Origin: Zopfochytrium polystomum
Lineage: Eukaryota > Chytridiomycota > Chytridiomycetes > Chytridiales > Chytridiaceae
DNA: 64,000 bases
NCBI GenBank assembly: GCA_025765615.1
Contig: JAIVFJ010000007.1
Span: forward strand, 186,001 to 250,000
Reading direction: 5' to 3'
The notes under the pieces: model-generated
Told to the model about the DNA's origin: nothing
The model's input: the letters and a program-made list of their open reading frames with translations, nothing else
Database searches by the model: none
Translations under genes and position numbers: made by a program
In this document: positions 11,047 through 24,097 of the stretch, piece by piece
How positions within the stretch are numbered: the first letter of the stretch is position 1
Layout of the letters: the number at the start of each line of letters is the position of its first letter

Positions 11047-11535
11047 TCCCCTCCGTTGCTGTTGCTGTGATGATATAATGTTCTGCTAAAGGCATGGAAA
11101 GAAGCGAAGCGAACACTGTCCCAACCGACAGCTCTGCGGGGTTGCTATTGGCGGACTGCGTATCAGAAGTGAGAGCGAGAAGGCTTTACGATAGGTGTGG
11201 TTCATGTGGGCAGCGCGTTCTTAGACAAGCCTTTCGGACCACGAACGACGCTATCGCACGCAAGCAAGTCGCAATCAAGGGAGACGAACACGCAAGGTAC
11301 CAAGTTGTCCTTTTTGCTTGTTCCATGTCTCCACCGCCTTCTAAACTAACCACTCCAATAAGATCTTCGTCCACTGCGGCTGGCGATACCGCGTCGCCCA
11401 GCGATGATGCTTTGTTGTGACGCCTTTGTGACAACTATTTCTGCGGTGTCAAAACTGCGAATCTCGCCGTTGACAGTCCACCAGATCTGTATTCCACCAC
11501 GCAAACCGCACCAGATTCTGGAAACGCTGCTGAAA

Positions 11536-11536
<1 letters not shown>

Positions 11537-11569
<33 letters not shown>
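11537..11569. repeat. Poly-A run, 33 bases
   Basis: Uninterrupted A run just past the 3' end of the kanadaptin gene. On that gene's strand it is a T run. Confidence 0.9.
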
Positions 11570-11571
<2 letters not shown>

Positions 11572-11598
11572 TCACCGCCAACTCCCCTCCGCCACATT

Positions 11599-14250
11599 TT
11601 AATACCCGTACTTTGCCAGCGCCGCCGCCGAAACCTCCTCTCCCCCAACGACCGCGTCCACCACCTGCTCGTCCCCTTCGACCTTTTCGTGCATCGCGTT
11701 TTCCCCGCGCGTAATGGCCCCAAACACCCGTCGCCGCCGTCTCGGCTGCGGTGCCTGCTGCTGCTGCTGCTGCTGGCCGTCGCCCGCTTCCGTCTCGGAC
11801 TGGTCCGCGGTCGCTGCCGCTGCCGCCGCCGTGCGTCGCCGGCTTTCTCCCTCCGGTCCGAGTGTAGCGCCGGTGCTTTCTTTACCGGTTTCCCCGCTCG
11901 CGCTCGGCGGAGGCGGCGCCGCGGTGCCCGCCGGCGTTTTCTGCGGCGGCCCGTCGGCGGCTGGCTGGAGGCGGCCCGCGGCGGGTCGCCGGGCGGCGCT
12001 GTCGTCGGCGGCGACTTGGTCGTCGTCATCGTCTTCCTCGGGTACAAACTCTGCGACGGGTTTTGGCTGAGGCGGTGCGGGGACGACTGGTGGTGGGATA
12101 GTAGGTCGGGTTATGGGTGACGGTTTGGGCAGGCGAAGAACCTCGTGGGGTGCGGTGAATTTGACGAGCTTTTCCAGCTGGGATGCTTCCTGCAGAGGTA
12201 TTGTCATTTGTGTCACGAGCGTTGTTTGGATGCACGCGGGGGTTGGGGTGGGGGAAGAGGGGAAATGCGAAAACACACCTTTTTGAGCTGTGCCAGCTGA
12301 TGCTGCAAGAGGTCCGTTGTTGGCCCACGCTTGGCGTCGCTTTCCAACGAACTCATGAATGTGTCGAGGGCGTCCGATTCGCCGTCGTTGTCGCGCGTCG
12401 CCTGCGCCATCTTGGCCGCCGCAGCGGCCTCCTGCGCACGTAGCGCGTCCTCGACTTCCTTGATTGCTGCTTGTTTGGCGGCAAGCTTTGCGGAGAGCGA
12501 CTCGTGGGTTTCGGTCTTGTTTGCGGTGTTCGTGGTCTCCTTTTTGCGGCGCTTTTTGTCGACTTGAAAGTTGGTTTGGCACATCTCGTGAGCGTGATGA
12601 CGCAAAAAAAAAAAAAAAAAAACCCGCGAAAGAAGGAGCTTACTGGATCCGGTCCTGTCGTAGAACGAATCGTCGTCGTCGTTGTTAAGCTCTTCAAACA
12701 TCTCGCGGCGGCGCTTCATCTCTTCCAAACGCAAAGCGGAGCCTGAAGAGCGGAGGACTTTCCTCCTGTTGCGAACGCATTAGTTTTGGCATATTATCCA
12801 AGATGTCGCCCGCCATACCTGTCCAGCTGAATGCACGCATTCAGACACGCTTCCTGCAAGCACCACAAGAATCCAGCCATGGGTCAGCCGCAATGAATTT
12901 TTGGGGGCACCGTTCCGAAAAAGTTGCAAACTCCGGAGGGGAATGACAAGCTCACCTTCTCGGCCTCCTTCTTCCTCCCGCCCTTCCCGCTGGCCGACAC
13001 GACCGACCCGCCCTCCAGCTCCACCGACACGGTCGCGACAAAAACCTTGCTCGGCCCTTTCCCTTCCTCGACGTGTTCGAACGCCAGCGCCTGCCCGCGC
13101 GCCTCGCACCACACCCGCAGCGCCTTCCTCGGGTCGCGGTAGTAGTACGCCTCGCCGTCTCCCTCGTCGCCCTCCGCTGCCCCATCGTCGCCTGCAGCCG
13201 CGTCGTCCTCCACGGCGTCCTCGGCAAACCCCCACGTCACCTCGACGTTGTCGGACCGCGGCTTTGTGTAGGGCGTCGGCTGCCCGGCGGACGACTGCGC
13301 CGCCGCACGGGCCTGTTGCGGCGCGGGCGGCGCGGGGGGTTCCTCGTCGTCGAGGGTGTCGGCGTCGTTGGACAGGACGTACAGACGAGTGCTTTGGCCG
13401 AACCGGATCATGTCTGGGGGGGTCACAAAGGGGGTTAGTTTGGGGGGCGACGCGCGTTCTGGTTAGGTACCGCACCCGAAAAAAACAAGACGGAATACAC
13501 CGCCCCCCGCTCCTTACCTCCAGATTTGAGCTGAACAAACATTCGCGCTGCGATGGCCGTCTTGTTGACAAAGGTTTTGTGCGGTGTTCCAAGGTCATAT
13601 AAGAACATTTTGTTGCCGCGTCCACATTGGAGGATGGCGTGGTAGCGCGATATGCTCTGAGGATGAGGGAGAAAGCGAAGGGTGATAAACATTATGTTGG
13701 AAAGACGGTTCCTTGATTTCAAGGTGCCCTACGGCGTGTTCCAGCGGAATATCGGCGATCGGTAAGCGGCCTGACACATCGGTTGTTGGGAGTCGATTAG
13801 CCTTTACTTTTTTTTTTTTTTTTTTTTTTGGGTTTTCTTTTCTTTTCGGGAACAACCCCCCAATCCAATCTCACCCAAAACTGTAGTCGCCTTCTTGAGG
13901 TCCACGACGCCCAGCACGGCGCCGTTCTTGATCACCTCGAGCGCGTAGTGCGAATCGGGCTTCTCGGACCAGTCGGGGACCTTGTAGTCGAGCGGCGGGG
14001 CTTTTGGCGCGGCGGAGCCGTCGTCTGCTGCGGACGAGCCCTGCGTCGGCGGCGGCGGCGGCGGCGCGGCGGAGAGTGCGGTGAGCGCCGCGAAAGACGG
14101 AGGGGGCGCGGGTTGAGAGGGGGGCGAAGGTTGTGAAGCGGCGGTGGCGGTGGTCGGCGCGGACGGCGGTGGTGGTGGGGGCGCGAAGGCTCTGGTCGGG
14201 ACAGCGGGTACGGCGAACGTTGAGGGAGGCGGTGGTGAGGAGGGTGCCAT
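11599..14250 (-). CDS. Kanadaptin (SLC4A1AP) homologue
   Basis: Kanadaptin is a widely conserved nuclear protein with an FHA domain and a dsRNA-binding-like region. Eight exons fit: 14250-13875, 13770-13733, 13656-13518, 13413-12956, 12853-12819, 12765-12644, 12562-12279, 12189-11599, giving 680 aa. A Pro-rich N-terminus is followed by an FHA fold with TVLGRLPIADIPLEH, SISRYHAILQ, FLYDLG and DMIRFGQSTRLYVL. The dsRBD-like part (KALRVWCEARG ... GRKKEAEKEACLNACIQLD) comes next. The hallmark DDSFYDRTGSIDKKRRKK and HESLSAKL segments then lead to a coiled coil and a low-complexity tail with a Gln run. All junctions keep frame; branch sites such as AACTAAT are visible. The first and sixth introns hold A or T runs of about 18-20 bases. 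The family assignment is strong; its role in this organism is inferred only. Confidence 0.92.
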
Positions 14251-16105
14251 GTCAAGGAGTGTTTGTCGTGCGTTTTGACTTGGCGTTTCCCAATGTCGAG
14301 GTCTTTCAGTCAAGGGCAAAGAATCACAATCTGTGCAACGACGGGTTGTGCCTGTTCACATATAAGCCCTCGTAAAAAAAAAGAATTGCATTTTATTTGC
14401 CCTTCAAGCAGTCAATAGTCGCACAGAGGTACGACGTTGGTGTTTACAAACAATAAGTACATCCGAGCCCAGCGGTTGGTTTTCGAACTGCCGGTAAAGC
14501 GTTCCACCAGAACGCGCACTCTGGCTATTGAAAAGAAAAGCAGGTGAGTCCAGGCCGTTTGCGGGGAAAGAAGATTTGGTCAGCGGTGAGGAAGAGTCTC
14601 CAGGCGGGCGGGGTCACGATCGCGTTGAAAAAAGCGGCTCCGCCAAAATGTCAGTGTCTGAGCCGGGCGTCACAAATTTACAAGAAAATTGGGCGGAGGC
14701 GAGGAGAGCTTACGATGTCTACGATGTCTACAATGTCTACAATGTATACGATATCTGGGGAGTGGCGTCGGCCTGCGACTCCGCGTGCTCAGCAAAGTGT
14801 CACTGCGTCTTCGCCGCGTCGAAGTGCTCCAAGGCGAACACCATCCCCACAGTCGCAATGAATTGTAACTCCAAATGTACAAGGCAGCCGCATTATTTCA
14901 ACCGGTTTCTTTTTGGGTTGTTCTCAGCGCTTGGATGATTGCAATAGCGGGGTGAAAGTACATAGTACCATAAACGACATGTAACGATGAAAGCTGTCTC
15001 CCCGGAGCCCTTTGTACAACGGGGAATCAACACTTTGATCATGTATTGAAAGCTGTGGGGGGTTGTGAGAGGAAATGGTTGATGATGCTCTGAGGGCGTG
15101 TGCATGAAGTTTGACGGAATCCACGGAGACAGAAGAGTGGGGAACGCCAAGAATGTTGTTGCTTGCTTGCTTCTTTCTGCGCGAGCAACGAGACAAACGG
15201 GAAAGCGAGCAGGATCTGAGTGCGCGGAGGCAGAGGTGTTTGCGAGGTGGACGGGACGCATACTCCTTCATACGTCACAACCGATACATACAACTGGTGC
15301 CTCTCTCGCCAATGCACAAAGACAGAAGGACCACTAGTTCCCACCCCATTCCACCTCTGACCTGCGACGAATCATCGTCCCTCCTAAGTGCCTCCCACAC
15401 TGGAGAAGGGTTTGGGTGGATCCGTGGTGGCGCTAATAGCCACCACCGTCCTTGATTTGTTGTTGGGCCGGTGCCCTCCACAGTCCGTTTTTTTTTCTTT
15501 TTTTCCTTTTTTTCTTCTTCTGCTTGGTTGGTTTCTTCATTTTTTTCCAATTTTGCGTTGTTTTTTTCATTTTTTACACATTTCTCAAAATTTTTTCATT
15601 TATGTGGGGTGTCTCCCCTAATTGCGGTGGATGTGGCTGTGTGCCAGTCTGCGTCCCTTACCAACAGCAGCAACACAGGGGAAAGATTGACGCAAGACAG
15701 AAAATTAAACGAGACGACAACCTCCGTCGTTGCTGTCTGAATTTTCCTTCCTTCCTTTGCTCTCTCCTTTTTCTCTTTTTCTTTCTGGGCCAAGTTTCGC
15801 AAGCAATTGGGTCAACAAAGAAGAGAAAGACGGGAGGCTGAAGTTTGCCCCAAACTTCTACCCACAGACAGTCTGCGGGCCTCTGTCTCCGTGCCTGTCC
15901 TCTCTCTCTGCTCGGGGCTGTCTGTCTGCGGCCTTGTCTCGGATATGTGTGTGTGTGTGGGTGGGTGTGTGGGCCTGTCTTCCCTGAGAAAGTGAGACGG
16001 CTGTCTTTGCAAAGATAAATAAGGAGGCGCGGAAGACGACAGGCTAGTGAAAAACAAACAGAAAAGTGAGAAAAAACTCATTCACAGCACTCGCACAGGC
16101 ACTCC

Positions 16106-16144
<39 letters not shown>

Positions 16145-16747
16145 ACCTCTCCCACCACCCATTCAAACACCCGCTAATCAAAGAAGAAAGAGCGCAGACA
16201 GCAGACAGGATCTGCTGCACCTATAAAAAGCACGGGCTGGTCCCACTCCCTTTTCTTTGATCCCTCCCCCTCTCTCACGGAATCGGACAACCGATTTTGG
16301 AAACAAGCAAAAGAAAGAAAGAAAGAAAAAAAACATCTGCAAATCAGCCCACCCTCGTTCAGTCGGTCGCTCGATCCCAGAACCCTCCGTAACCCTCCCA
16401 CCACAGCTTTCGTCAACTCAGCCGAGCGTTTTCATCAAGTGCGTTGGCAGACCAGAGCAGCAGGACCGGCGAGACCGGACAGGCACGCAGACAGACAGCG
16501 CAGACAGGCGAGCAGACACGATTTCACTCGGCTGCAGCCCAACTGCGCTAAACGCTCCCACAGGGCCACAGGGGGGAGGCAATCTTGGAGAAGGTCACAT
16601 TGCAACTTTCACGCCCTCCACCGAGCAGCCGACAGACCGCCAGACAGACGGGCAGACACGATATCGTTCTGTTCTGTGGACTGGAATCCAGACAGACGCG
16701 CAGACAGACTTGGGGGGGCAGACACGCAGACAGACCGACAGAGCCAG
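14251..16747. other. Long intergenic region with simple repeats
   Basis: About 2.5 kb with no recognised gene. It contains a TACGATGTC-type 9-bp repeat (about 14711-14755), T-rich DNA near 15487-15600, a CT microsatellite (about 16106-16138), and a CAGACAGA-rich stretch (16470-16740) that is probably the 5' leader of the F-box/WD gene. Confidence 0.5.
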
Positions 16748-16965
16748 ATGGAGCCACCACCACCACCACAACAACAACAATCGACGACCCGTCCGCGGCG
16801 GGTTCAGCCATCGTGCTGGATTTGCTGCTGCTCATGCGCTTGCTGCTGCGACTGCTGCTTCTGCTGGGTCTGCCCGGAATCTAATCATAATTTTATTACT
16901 GTTTCCAGCAGCAGCAGCAGCACCAGCACCAGCACCAGCACCAGCAACGCTCTCTCAAAAAACAT

Positions 16966-16996
<31 letters not shown>

Positions 16997-17446
16997 AACC
17001 CCGCCCTTTCCGAGCTGCGCCTGCTCCCGCTCCTTGATCCTTCATATTCAGCCGCAGCAGCATCATCATCAGCATCTTCTTCTTCATCAGAGGACCGTGG
17101 CTCCCAAAACAACCAAACTTCGGACAACGGCAGCCGCTCCACCGGAGCACTGAAGAAGAACAGACGAGGGGCGGAGGACGATCACGACGAGAAGCCACGA
17201 AAAACGCTGCTGTTGATGCCAAGCGAAATGTGCAGCAGCAGCACGTCTCCCCTTCCCTCCGCCGACCCCACCGCTCCGCGCGTCGTCGTAGCCCAGCGTG
17301 CTCCTCGGCCCAGACCGCCAAAGCTGCCGACCTCGCGGTCGTCATCTCTCTGGCCCAGCATTCCCACTCAACAGCAGCAGCAGCAGCAGCAACAGCACCA
17401 ACCCATCCCCACGCTCATTCTGCCGCCTCGATCTGACACGAGCACG

Positions 17447-17477
<31 letters not shown>

Positions 17478-20140
17478 CAGCAACGGCCGCAGGCGGCCGC
17501 CGCCAGTCAAAGTCGACTACCGCTTGCCTCTCCCCGCTCCCCCTTTCTCCCGCATCCGCCAGCTTCCACCCAGACTTTTTGTCGCTTCAATGGCCTTCGC
17601 CGTCGTCGTCCCTTCTTTGCCCCATGCCCCCCAGCGTGCGCCGACCGAACCCTCCCACCGCTTTGCTCCTCTCCGATGACGTGTGGCTAATTGTGGCGTG
17701 CCTCGTTGCGGCGGGCGGCTACCGCGACCTCGTGCAGCTGGGGCGCGTCTGCAAGCGCTTTGCAACGTGAGTTCCCTTCGCTTGGTTCACACCCAACCCC
17801 CCGAACGGTTGTGACTGACGTCTTCGTAACCCGCTTCATTCCTTTCCCTCCCCGATATCCAGCATTGTCAGCGAAAACCGGTGCTGGTTCCACGCGTACA
17901 CCGCCGCATACCCAAAGCTCACGGCGTCGCTTCAGTACCGCGAGGAAGACGACGACGGCGACGACGACATGGTCACCCTGCCGCCGACCAACTGGCGCGC
18001 CAAGCTGCTCGCCGCGCGCTGCAGCACGCAGGCGTGGCAACGGTTCGGCGCTGCGGTGTCGCCGGATGGCCGCGACCTCGTCATTGGCGTCGGCGGCAGC
18101 GGGCGGGCGGTTGGCGCGCCGCGGCGCTCGGTCTCGATGAACGAGGCGGCCACGCTCTCGGCGGCGGAGGCTGCGCGGGCTTCGCCGGAGTCGGCGGCAG
18201 GTGCTGGCGGGGCTTCGCCTGGGTCGGGCACGTCGGCGCTGGCGGCCGCGTTTGTGTCTGCTTTGGCTGCGCCGGTAGCGTCGGCGCGCACCGAAGACAA
18301 ACAAGACACCCGCCGGTCTCCGCCGGCACCCGGCCGAAAGGCTGCAGCAGCCGGGGCGGAGCGCGCGCCCACGCCCTGCGCTTCGCCCGCCCGGCTCTTG
18401 TCCCTGCCGGCCCCCTCTGTCTGCTCAGACCTCGCAGCAGCAGCAGCAGCAGGACCAGCAACCTCGGAGGTCCGCCCCGCGTGGACCTACGCGTTGTCTG
18501 AGCTCGATATCCTGCACCACTTGGCATGGCTACACGACGCCCACCGAATCTCGACAAACATGGCCATCTCGACCATCATCCAAGACGCCCTACTCTACCA
18601 GCCGGGTCAGGACCAACCCTGCGAGTCGTCCCTCCAGCCGATGGTTTACAACAGCAACGAAGTCGGTGTCAGTGGACTTCTCGGCGTCTGCGTCATCCAC
18701 AGTCTCTGCCCACCGGCGGCGGGCACGCCTATGCTGTCACGCGGCGACGCCAGCCTCATGCGCTCGTCAATCCTCTTCCTGAAGGCAGACAGTATGGCCG
18801 CGGTCGGCGGCTGCAGCCTGGGAGTCGCGCTGGCGCCCGACAACGAGCTCGGGTTCAACACGCTCCTCCTGCGCCACCTCGACTCGACCCGTGACTTGTT
18901 TGTTGTCGCGGAAGAGGACAGCGGCGACGCGTCGTGGCGGCGGCTGGTCTTTGGCCGGCTGTCGGCGTTTGCCTACACACTGGAGGCGACGGCCGCGGCC
19001 GTGGGAGTTGAGCAGCGTGTGCTCGCCCCGTCGCACCCGGGGTACCTGTCGGAAGTGGCCGTCCCCGAGGGCCACGCGTGTCTCGCGCTCGTATCGTGCC
19101 CGGAAGGCATCGTGTCGACGCCCGCCCACTCCACCACCACCACTGGCGCTGGCGCTCTTGCTGCAGGTCGTCGTTTCGACCCGGCAAAGACCACGCTCGT
19201 TCTCGGCATTGTCGACGACGACACCGGCGAGTCCGAAACCGGCTTTGTTCTCTTTGTCCAGCATTCACCTGACCCTGCTTCTCTGTCGTTGTCGTCATCG
19301 TCGTCGTCGTCGTCGTCGTCGGCATCCGTCCTCGGGCGCGCGCTGTACGGCACGGGCGTGGTCTCGATCGAGATTGGGCACCCGCACGAGCCGGTCGTGT
19401 TCACGGGCCACGCCGACCACTGCGTGCGAGTGTGGGACTTTGACACGGGCAACCCGCTGTTGGCGGTGCAGAGCCCCATTGGCGCCGGCGCGGGGAACCC
19501 GACGCTCGGGCTTGCGTGGCTGGGCGACCCCGAGACGTGGGCTCCGAAAGCGCAAGGACTGCCGGCTGCAACGGTGCAGCGGGCACGGCGGCCGCAGCGA
19601 AGGCAGTCTGCGCTCGTGTCGTTTGCGGACTTGGACAATGACGCCGAGGGCGCGCTCGGCGAGTTTGCCGTGTGGACGCTGGGGAATGCGGTACGACGCG
19701 TCCGTGCCGCCACCGGCGGCGGCCATGGCGAGTCCTCTCTGAACATCATCAATACCCCGGCCACCGCGCGCCACCGCGTTTCCGTTTCGTCTCCTCCGCT
19801 CTCTTCCGCTTCGACCGCTTTTCCGTCGCCACCCCCTCCGCCGCCGCCGCCGACGCAGCGCAAAAACACAATCTCCGGGTTTAGCGTGCAGCACCCATTT
19901 GTCCTGGTGCTGACGCAGGACGCGACGCTGATGGCGCTAGACCTCGAGACTGGGCGGGTGGCGGCGCGCGTGGCGAACGTCGGGGGCGAGCGGGCAGCGG
20001 CGGCGGCTGTCGACGATGATGGAGACGAGGTGTTCAAGACGCCTGGGCTCGTGAGGTGCAGCGGCGGTGGTGGTGGTAGTGATGGCGTGCTTGTGCTGAC
20101 GAGGGCCGGGATCGTGAGAGTCACGGTGCCTGGGTTGTGA
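16748..20140 (+). CDS. F-box and WD-repeat-like protein
   Basis: Two exons, 16748-17766 and 17863-20140, would encode up to 1098 aa. The F-box spans the intron: LSDDVWLIVACLV ... LVQLGRVCKRFAT joins IVSENRCWFHAY. F-box proteins choose substrates for SCF ubiquitin ligases. The second exon holds beta-rich sequence with a WD-like repeat (VVFTGHADHCVRVWDFDTG), so the C-terminal half is probably a diverged propeller. Low-complexity inserts are frequent: Asn, Ser and Gln runs encoded by CAA, AGC/TCG and CAG triplets. The N-terminus is doubtful. The first 100 codons read through CAGACAGA and TGC repeats giving a Cys run, and a possible intron ending at 16908 (CTAATC ... TTTCCAG) would make later ATGs, for example 17624, the start. 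The F-box call is firm; the target is unknown. Confidence 0.75.
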
Positions 20141-20698
20141 TTCTTGTTTGTTTTTAGGGGGGGTGGGTTCTGTTTTTTCCCGTTTCGAGTTGCTTTTTCT
20201 TGTTTATTCAAGTGCTCTCTCTCTCTCTCTCTCCCTCTCTCTCTCTACTTGCTCGCTCTCATCCAGCTCCTTTAATTTTATCGTTAACATTGTCGGGGTC
20301 ATAAGAAAAAGGAAAAACATAGAGAGGAAAGGACTCTCAATGACGCGCAGACGAAATAAAAAGCATACAAAGCAAAGAAGTACAAGTTTCCACGCGGGTT
20401 GGGACTGGTACCCGTACTCTCGTGCGCCTTGTTTGTCGTGGCGCATCCACCAGTTGGAAGGAGAAAGGGCGGTGTGGGTGTGTGGTGTGTTGTTGAGGGG
20501 TTTCGGCGCGCGTTGCGCTGCTGGAAAGAAGAGAGGGGGTAGTCCAGCCCCCAAATAAATAGCGACGAGCAAGCGAGGAAGAGAAAATCAGTTGGCGTTT
20601 GGTTGTGTGTGTGGGCGAAAGGCAAAGCCAGAGAGTTTTCCGCAAAAGGCGGAAACTGCGAATATTGTGGATGGGTGGCGTGACGGGCCGTTGGGTTG

Positions 20699-20729
<31 letters not shown>

Positions 20730-20840
20730 CGAAAAAGGTTTTCGCTCCAAAACTTTTTGGAAGATTTTTTTGATGGCCAAAAAATGAAACGGAGTGGGTT
20801 GTCTCTCTCCCTCTCTCTCTTTCTCTCGCTCGGTGGCGTT

Positions 20841-20877
<37 letters not shown>

Positions 20878-21475
20878 GAGACAGAGAGAGTGTGTGTGTG
20901 TGTGGTGTTTGTGGATTCTTTCCAGTCGCTGATTGGTCTCTCGGGGCTCCACCCAAAGCACAGCATTCTTCCTTCTCAATATTCTTCCTTCCAGCTTCCA
21001 TTCCTGTTCTGACGCTTGCGGAAACGGAACAACAAACAACTCAAAAAAACAAACAAAACAATAAAAGCAATCTCCATTGCCCAAATATTTCTGCCCAAAT
21101 CCAGCAAGTCCCAGGTCTTGGCTTTTTGCGAGGGGAAAGAATTTCAAAGCGCATGATTTTTCCCAAAAATGGATAGTTGTCGCCAATCAAATTCAACCGT
21201 AAATAAAATGAAGTGACAAGTCAATCAGTTGCTGACATGCGCCAGCTCTGTCTCTCTGTCGCCCGCTGGGACAAAAAAAAATTTGGCTGTTGCGATAAAA
21301 AAAACGACGGACAGACAGAAAGAAAAGGAAAAAGTCATTCCTTGCTGCAGATAGAAAGACACACACCGGGCACAACTGCTCTGCCGTGTCGTCGTCACCC
21401 ACCCTCCACCCAACCATCATCTCCATACATCAACACCCCCTCCCATTGCCGGCACCCACACTCGAACAAAAAACG
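20141..21475. other. Intergenic, microsatellite-rich
   Basis: About 1.3 kb without a gene. It holds CT repeats (about 20214-20246), GT repeats (about 20698-20728), and a GA tract running into GT (about 20840-20905). The last 150 bp before the WSC gene are C/A-rich and probably its 5' leader. Confidence 0.6.
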
Positions 21476-23758
21476 ATGCGCTCCTTCGCCGCCGCCATGG
21501 CGGCCACCGCCGCGCTTGCCGTGCTCGTCGCCGGCCCCGTCGCTGCCACCACAAAGACGCCCGTCGGTGCCGTCCCCGTCATCCCGGGCGCAACCTATCA
21601 GGGCTGCTTCGTCGACGACACCTCCGCCAACTCGCGTTCGCTGCCCGTCAGCAGCGGGTCCGGTGTCACCAACGCCGGCTGTTTGGCTACCTGCTCCCAG
21701 AAGGGTTTTCCCGTTGCAGGTGCCATATATTTTTGTTCTCACGATCCCGCCCGCTCATATTAACTCGCTCTCCCGCTGATCGCAACAGGCACAGAGTTCG
21801 GAGGCGAGTGCTACTGCGGCGCCAACCTCGTCGGAGTCACTCAGGCCGCCGCGACGGACTGCAACAAGAACTGCACGACCAACGCGGCTGAGGTGTGCGG
21901 CGGTTCCAAGCGTCTCACCGTCTTCAAGAACGACACCATCGCCACGTTCGTCCCCAAGGTCCCCATCATCGAATGCACCACCTACTACGGCTGCTGGGTC
22001 GACACGGTCAACCCCCGCACCTTCCCCGTCTTCCAAAACTCCAACTCGACCGACTACGACTGCGTCGCGAAATGCCAGGCAAAGGGTTACGCTTTTGCGG
22101 GGACGGAGAACTTTTCCCAGTGCTTCTGCTCCAGCACGGCGCCCAACACGACCCAGGTCGATGACAGCATCTGCAGGCTTCCGTGCGAGGGCGACTTGTT
22201 TGAGGTATGCGGTGGGAAAGCGCTGCTGACCGTGTACCAAAACACGGGCTGCCCCCCTCCTGCGACTTCGACCTCGGCCGTCTCGAGCTCCCCCGTCGCG
22301 ACGCCGACTTCAAGCGCTTCGAGCGTTCCCCAGACCACCTCGACTCCGGCGCCCCCGTCCACCGACGTCACTACTTCATCGTCGGCTGCTGCCTCGACTC
22401 CAGCCACGGCGTCTCCTGCGGTCACAACACCTGCGACCTCCAGCGCTGATGTGACGACTTCGTCCTCGGTTCCCTCGACTTCTACTTCTTCCGTCGCTCC
22501 TCCTGCGACCACGTCGTCCATTGTGGACACAACCTCTACCAGCTCTGTTGATGTGACCACTTCCACTGCCACCTACGGTCCCCCGGCGACCACGTCATCT
22601 GTGGTGGACACAACATCCACGAGCTCGGCTGATGTAACCCCTTCGTCTGCGGTTACTTCTTCGGCCGTGACCACCTCGGCTGTCACTTCGTCCGCGGTTC
22701 AATCGACTGCTACGACGTCATACGGCCCCCCGGCGACCACGTCGTCGGTGGTGGACTCAACATCCACGAGCTCAGCGGTTGTTACCACTTCGTCGACGAT
22801 TAACTCTTCAGCTGTGAGCACCCCCTCGGCTGTTACTTCATCCGCCGTGACGACTTCCTCCGTCGCGGCCTCCTCCGCCGCTTCCTCAGCCGTGACTTCT
22901 TCCGCTGCGACGACCTCGTCGGCGGTTACGTCTTCGGCCGTGATCACCTCCTCAGTTGCCCCGCCCTCTTCTGTTGTAACCACTTCGTCACAGGCGACTT
23001 CCTCGGCTGTGACGACCTCCTCGGCTGTTTCCTCGTCGGCCGCGACCACTTCTTCCTCTCAATCGACCTCCACCAGCGCCGTTTACTCCCCTCCGGCCTC
23101 GACAGCCACGACTTCCAGTGTCAAGACCTCCTCGGCAAGCCCTACGACGACCCCTACGGCCACGTCCACCAAGACGTCGACCGGCGCTACTTCTGTTCCC
23201 GTGACTTCGCCTGTGACGTCGACGAAAGCCAGCTCATCCACCTCCTCGGCAAAAACCTCAACGTCAACCAAGTCGAGTGCTAGCCCCACGCCGACGTACA
23301 ACTGCCCCAGCAAGTGGCAGAATTGCCGCGGCCAGGGAACCAAAGACTTCGTCAGCAGGTGCAAATCGCTCAACCCGTCCTTCGACTACAAGACTTTCTT
23401 GACCAGCTACAGCTCGTACAACGTCAGCAACACCGATGCATTCTTCTCGGCCATTAAGGCTTCTGGCATTCCAAAGATTTCTCGCGCCCATTCCGACGAC
23501 ATTTGCAAGACCCTCACCGGCTACACCAATGACGTGGACATCAAGACCGAACTGATCAACCTTCTCACTCTCCTCAAAAACTGCGACAAGGGTGACATTT
23601 TCGGATGGTTCTACGAATGGATCCTGGATGTTTGGATCCTGGAATACGACTTTTGGCAGTGGCTCGCCGAGTACAAGAAGTGGAAGGACGTGTGGTTCTG
23701 GAGGGACTTCACTTGGTCCGAAAAGCTCATTTGCTGGCTCAACGGCATCCCCGCCTAA
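21476..23758 (+). CDS. Secreted WSC-domain protein with Trp-rich tail
   Basis: Two exons, 21476-21719 and 21789-23758, give 737 aa. Residues 1-25 form a signal peptide (Ala/Val-rich core ending near VAATT). Two WSC domains follow: the first with YQGCFVDD, AGTEFGGECYCG and the closing CGG, the second with YYGCWVD, CVAKCQAKGYAFAGTEN and EVCGG. WSC domains are Cys-rich modules found in fungal cell-wall sensors and polysaccharide-binding proteins. About 330 residues of Ser/Thr/Ala/Val repeats form a stalk likely to be O-mannosylated. A compact C-terminal domain of about 150 aa carries several Cys and, in the last 45 residues, ten Trp. No transmembrane helix or GPI signal is seen, unlike true Wsc stress sensors, so it is more likely a secreted or wall-bound binding protein. 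The splice junction restores the first WSC domain exactly. Confidence 0.9.
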
Positions 23759-24097
23759 ACTTTGTTGTAGAAACTTTGCGGTTACCGCTTCGGCTTCACC
23801 GTTTGATTTTGTTTCTTCCTCCACGTTACAGTAGTGTCATGTTGTTGCCTACCCTGGCTGCGAGGAGCTTGCCCCTCGCCCCACTTTCTTTTCGCTGTCT
23901 TTCTCTGTTTTCGACGCCCCTCGCCCCACCTATAAGTCTATCTTCTTAAGAGCGTGATGCCATTCCATGGTCACTCAACGTTGCTTTCGCGAAAAATATA
24001 GACCGCCGATATTATCTCCATTTCGGTTTTTGTGCCCTGACAAACTCGCACCATTCGCCCGAGCCCAACATCCTCCTCGATCAATACTCACACTTTG
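23759..24097. other. Intergenic between WSC and LRRC51 genes
   Basis: 339 bp with no gene; presumably the 3' end of the WSC gene and the LRRC51 promoter. Confidence 0.6.

Larger units (their letters stand above)
10084..11598. other. Intergenic with long T and A runs
   Basis: About 1.5 kb with no recognisable gene. It holds a 39-base T run (11007-11045) and a 33-base A run (11537-11569). A 165-codon open frame at 10285-10782 has no family signature and irregular composition. Confidence 0.5.

Noticed and set aside
14711..14755. TACGATGTC-type tandem repeat as a possible regulatory array
   Set aside because: Only about five imperfect units in gene-free DNA; a simple microsatellite explains it.
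18973..20211. 412-codon antisense frame within the F-box/WD gene
   Set aside because: High-GC shadow of a real coding strand; the protein has no domain features while the sense strand does.
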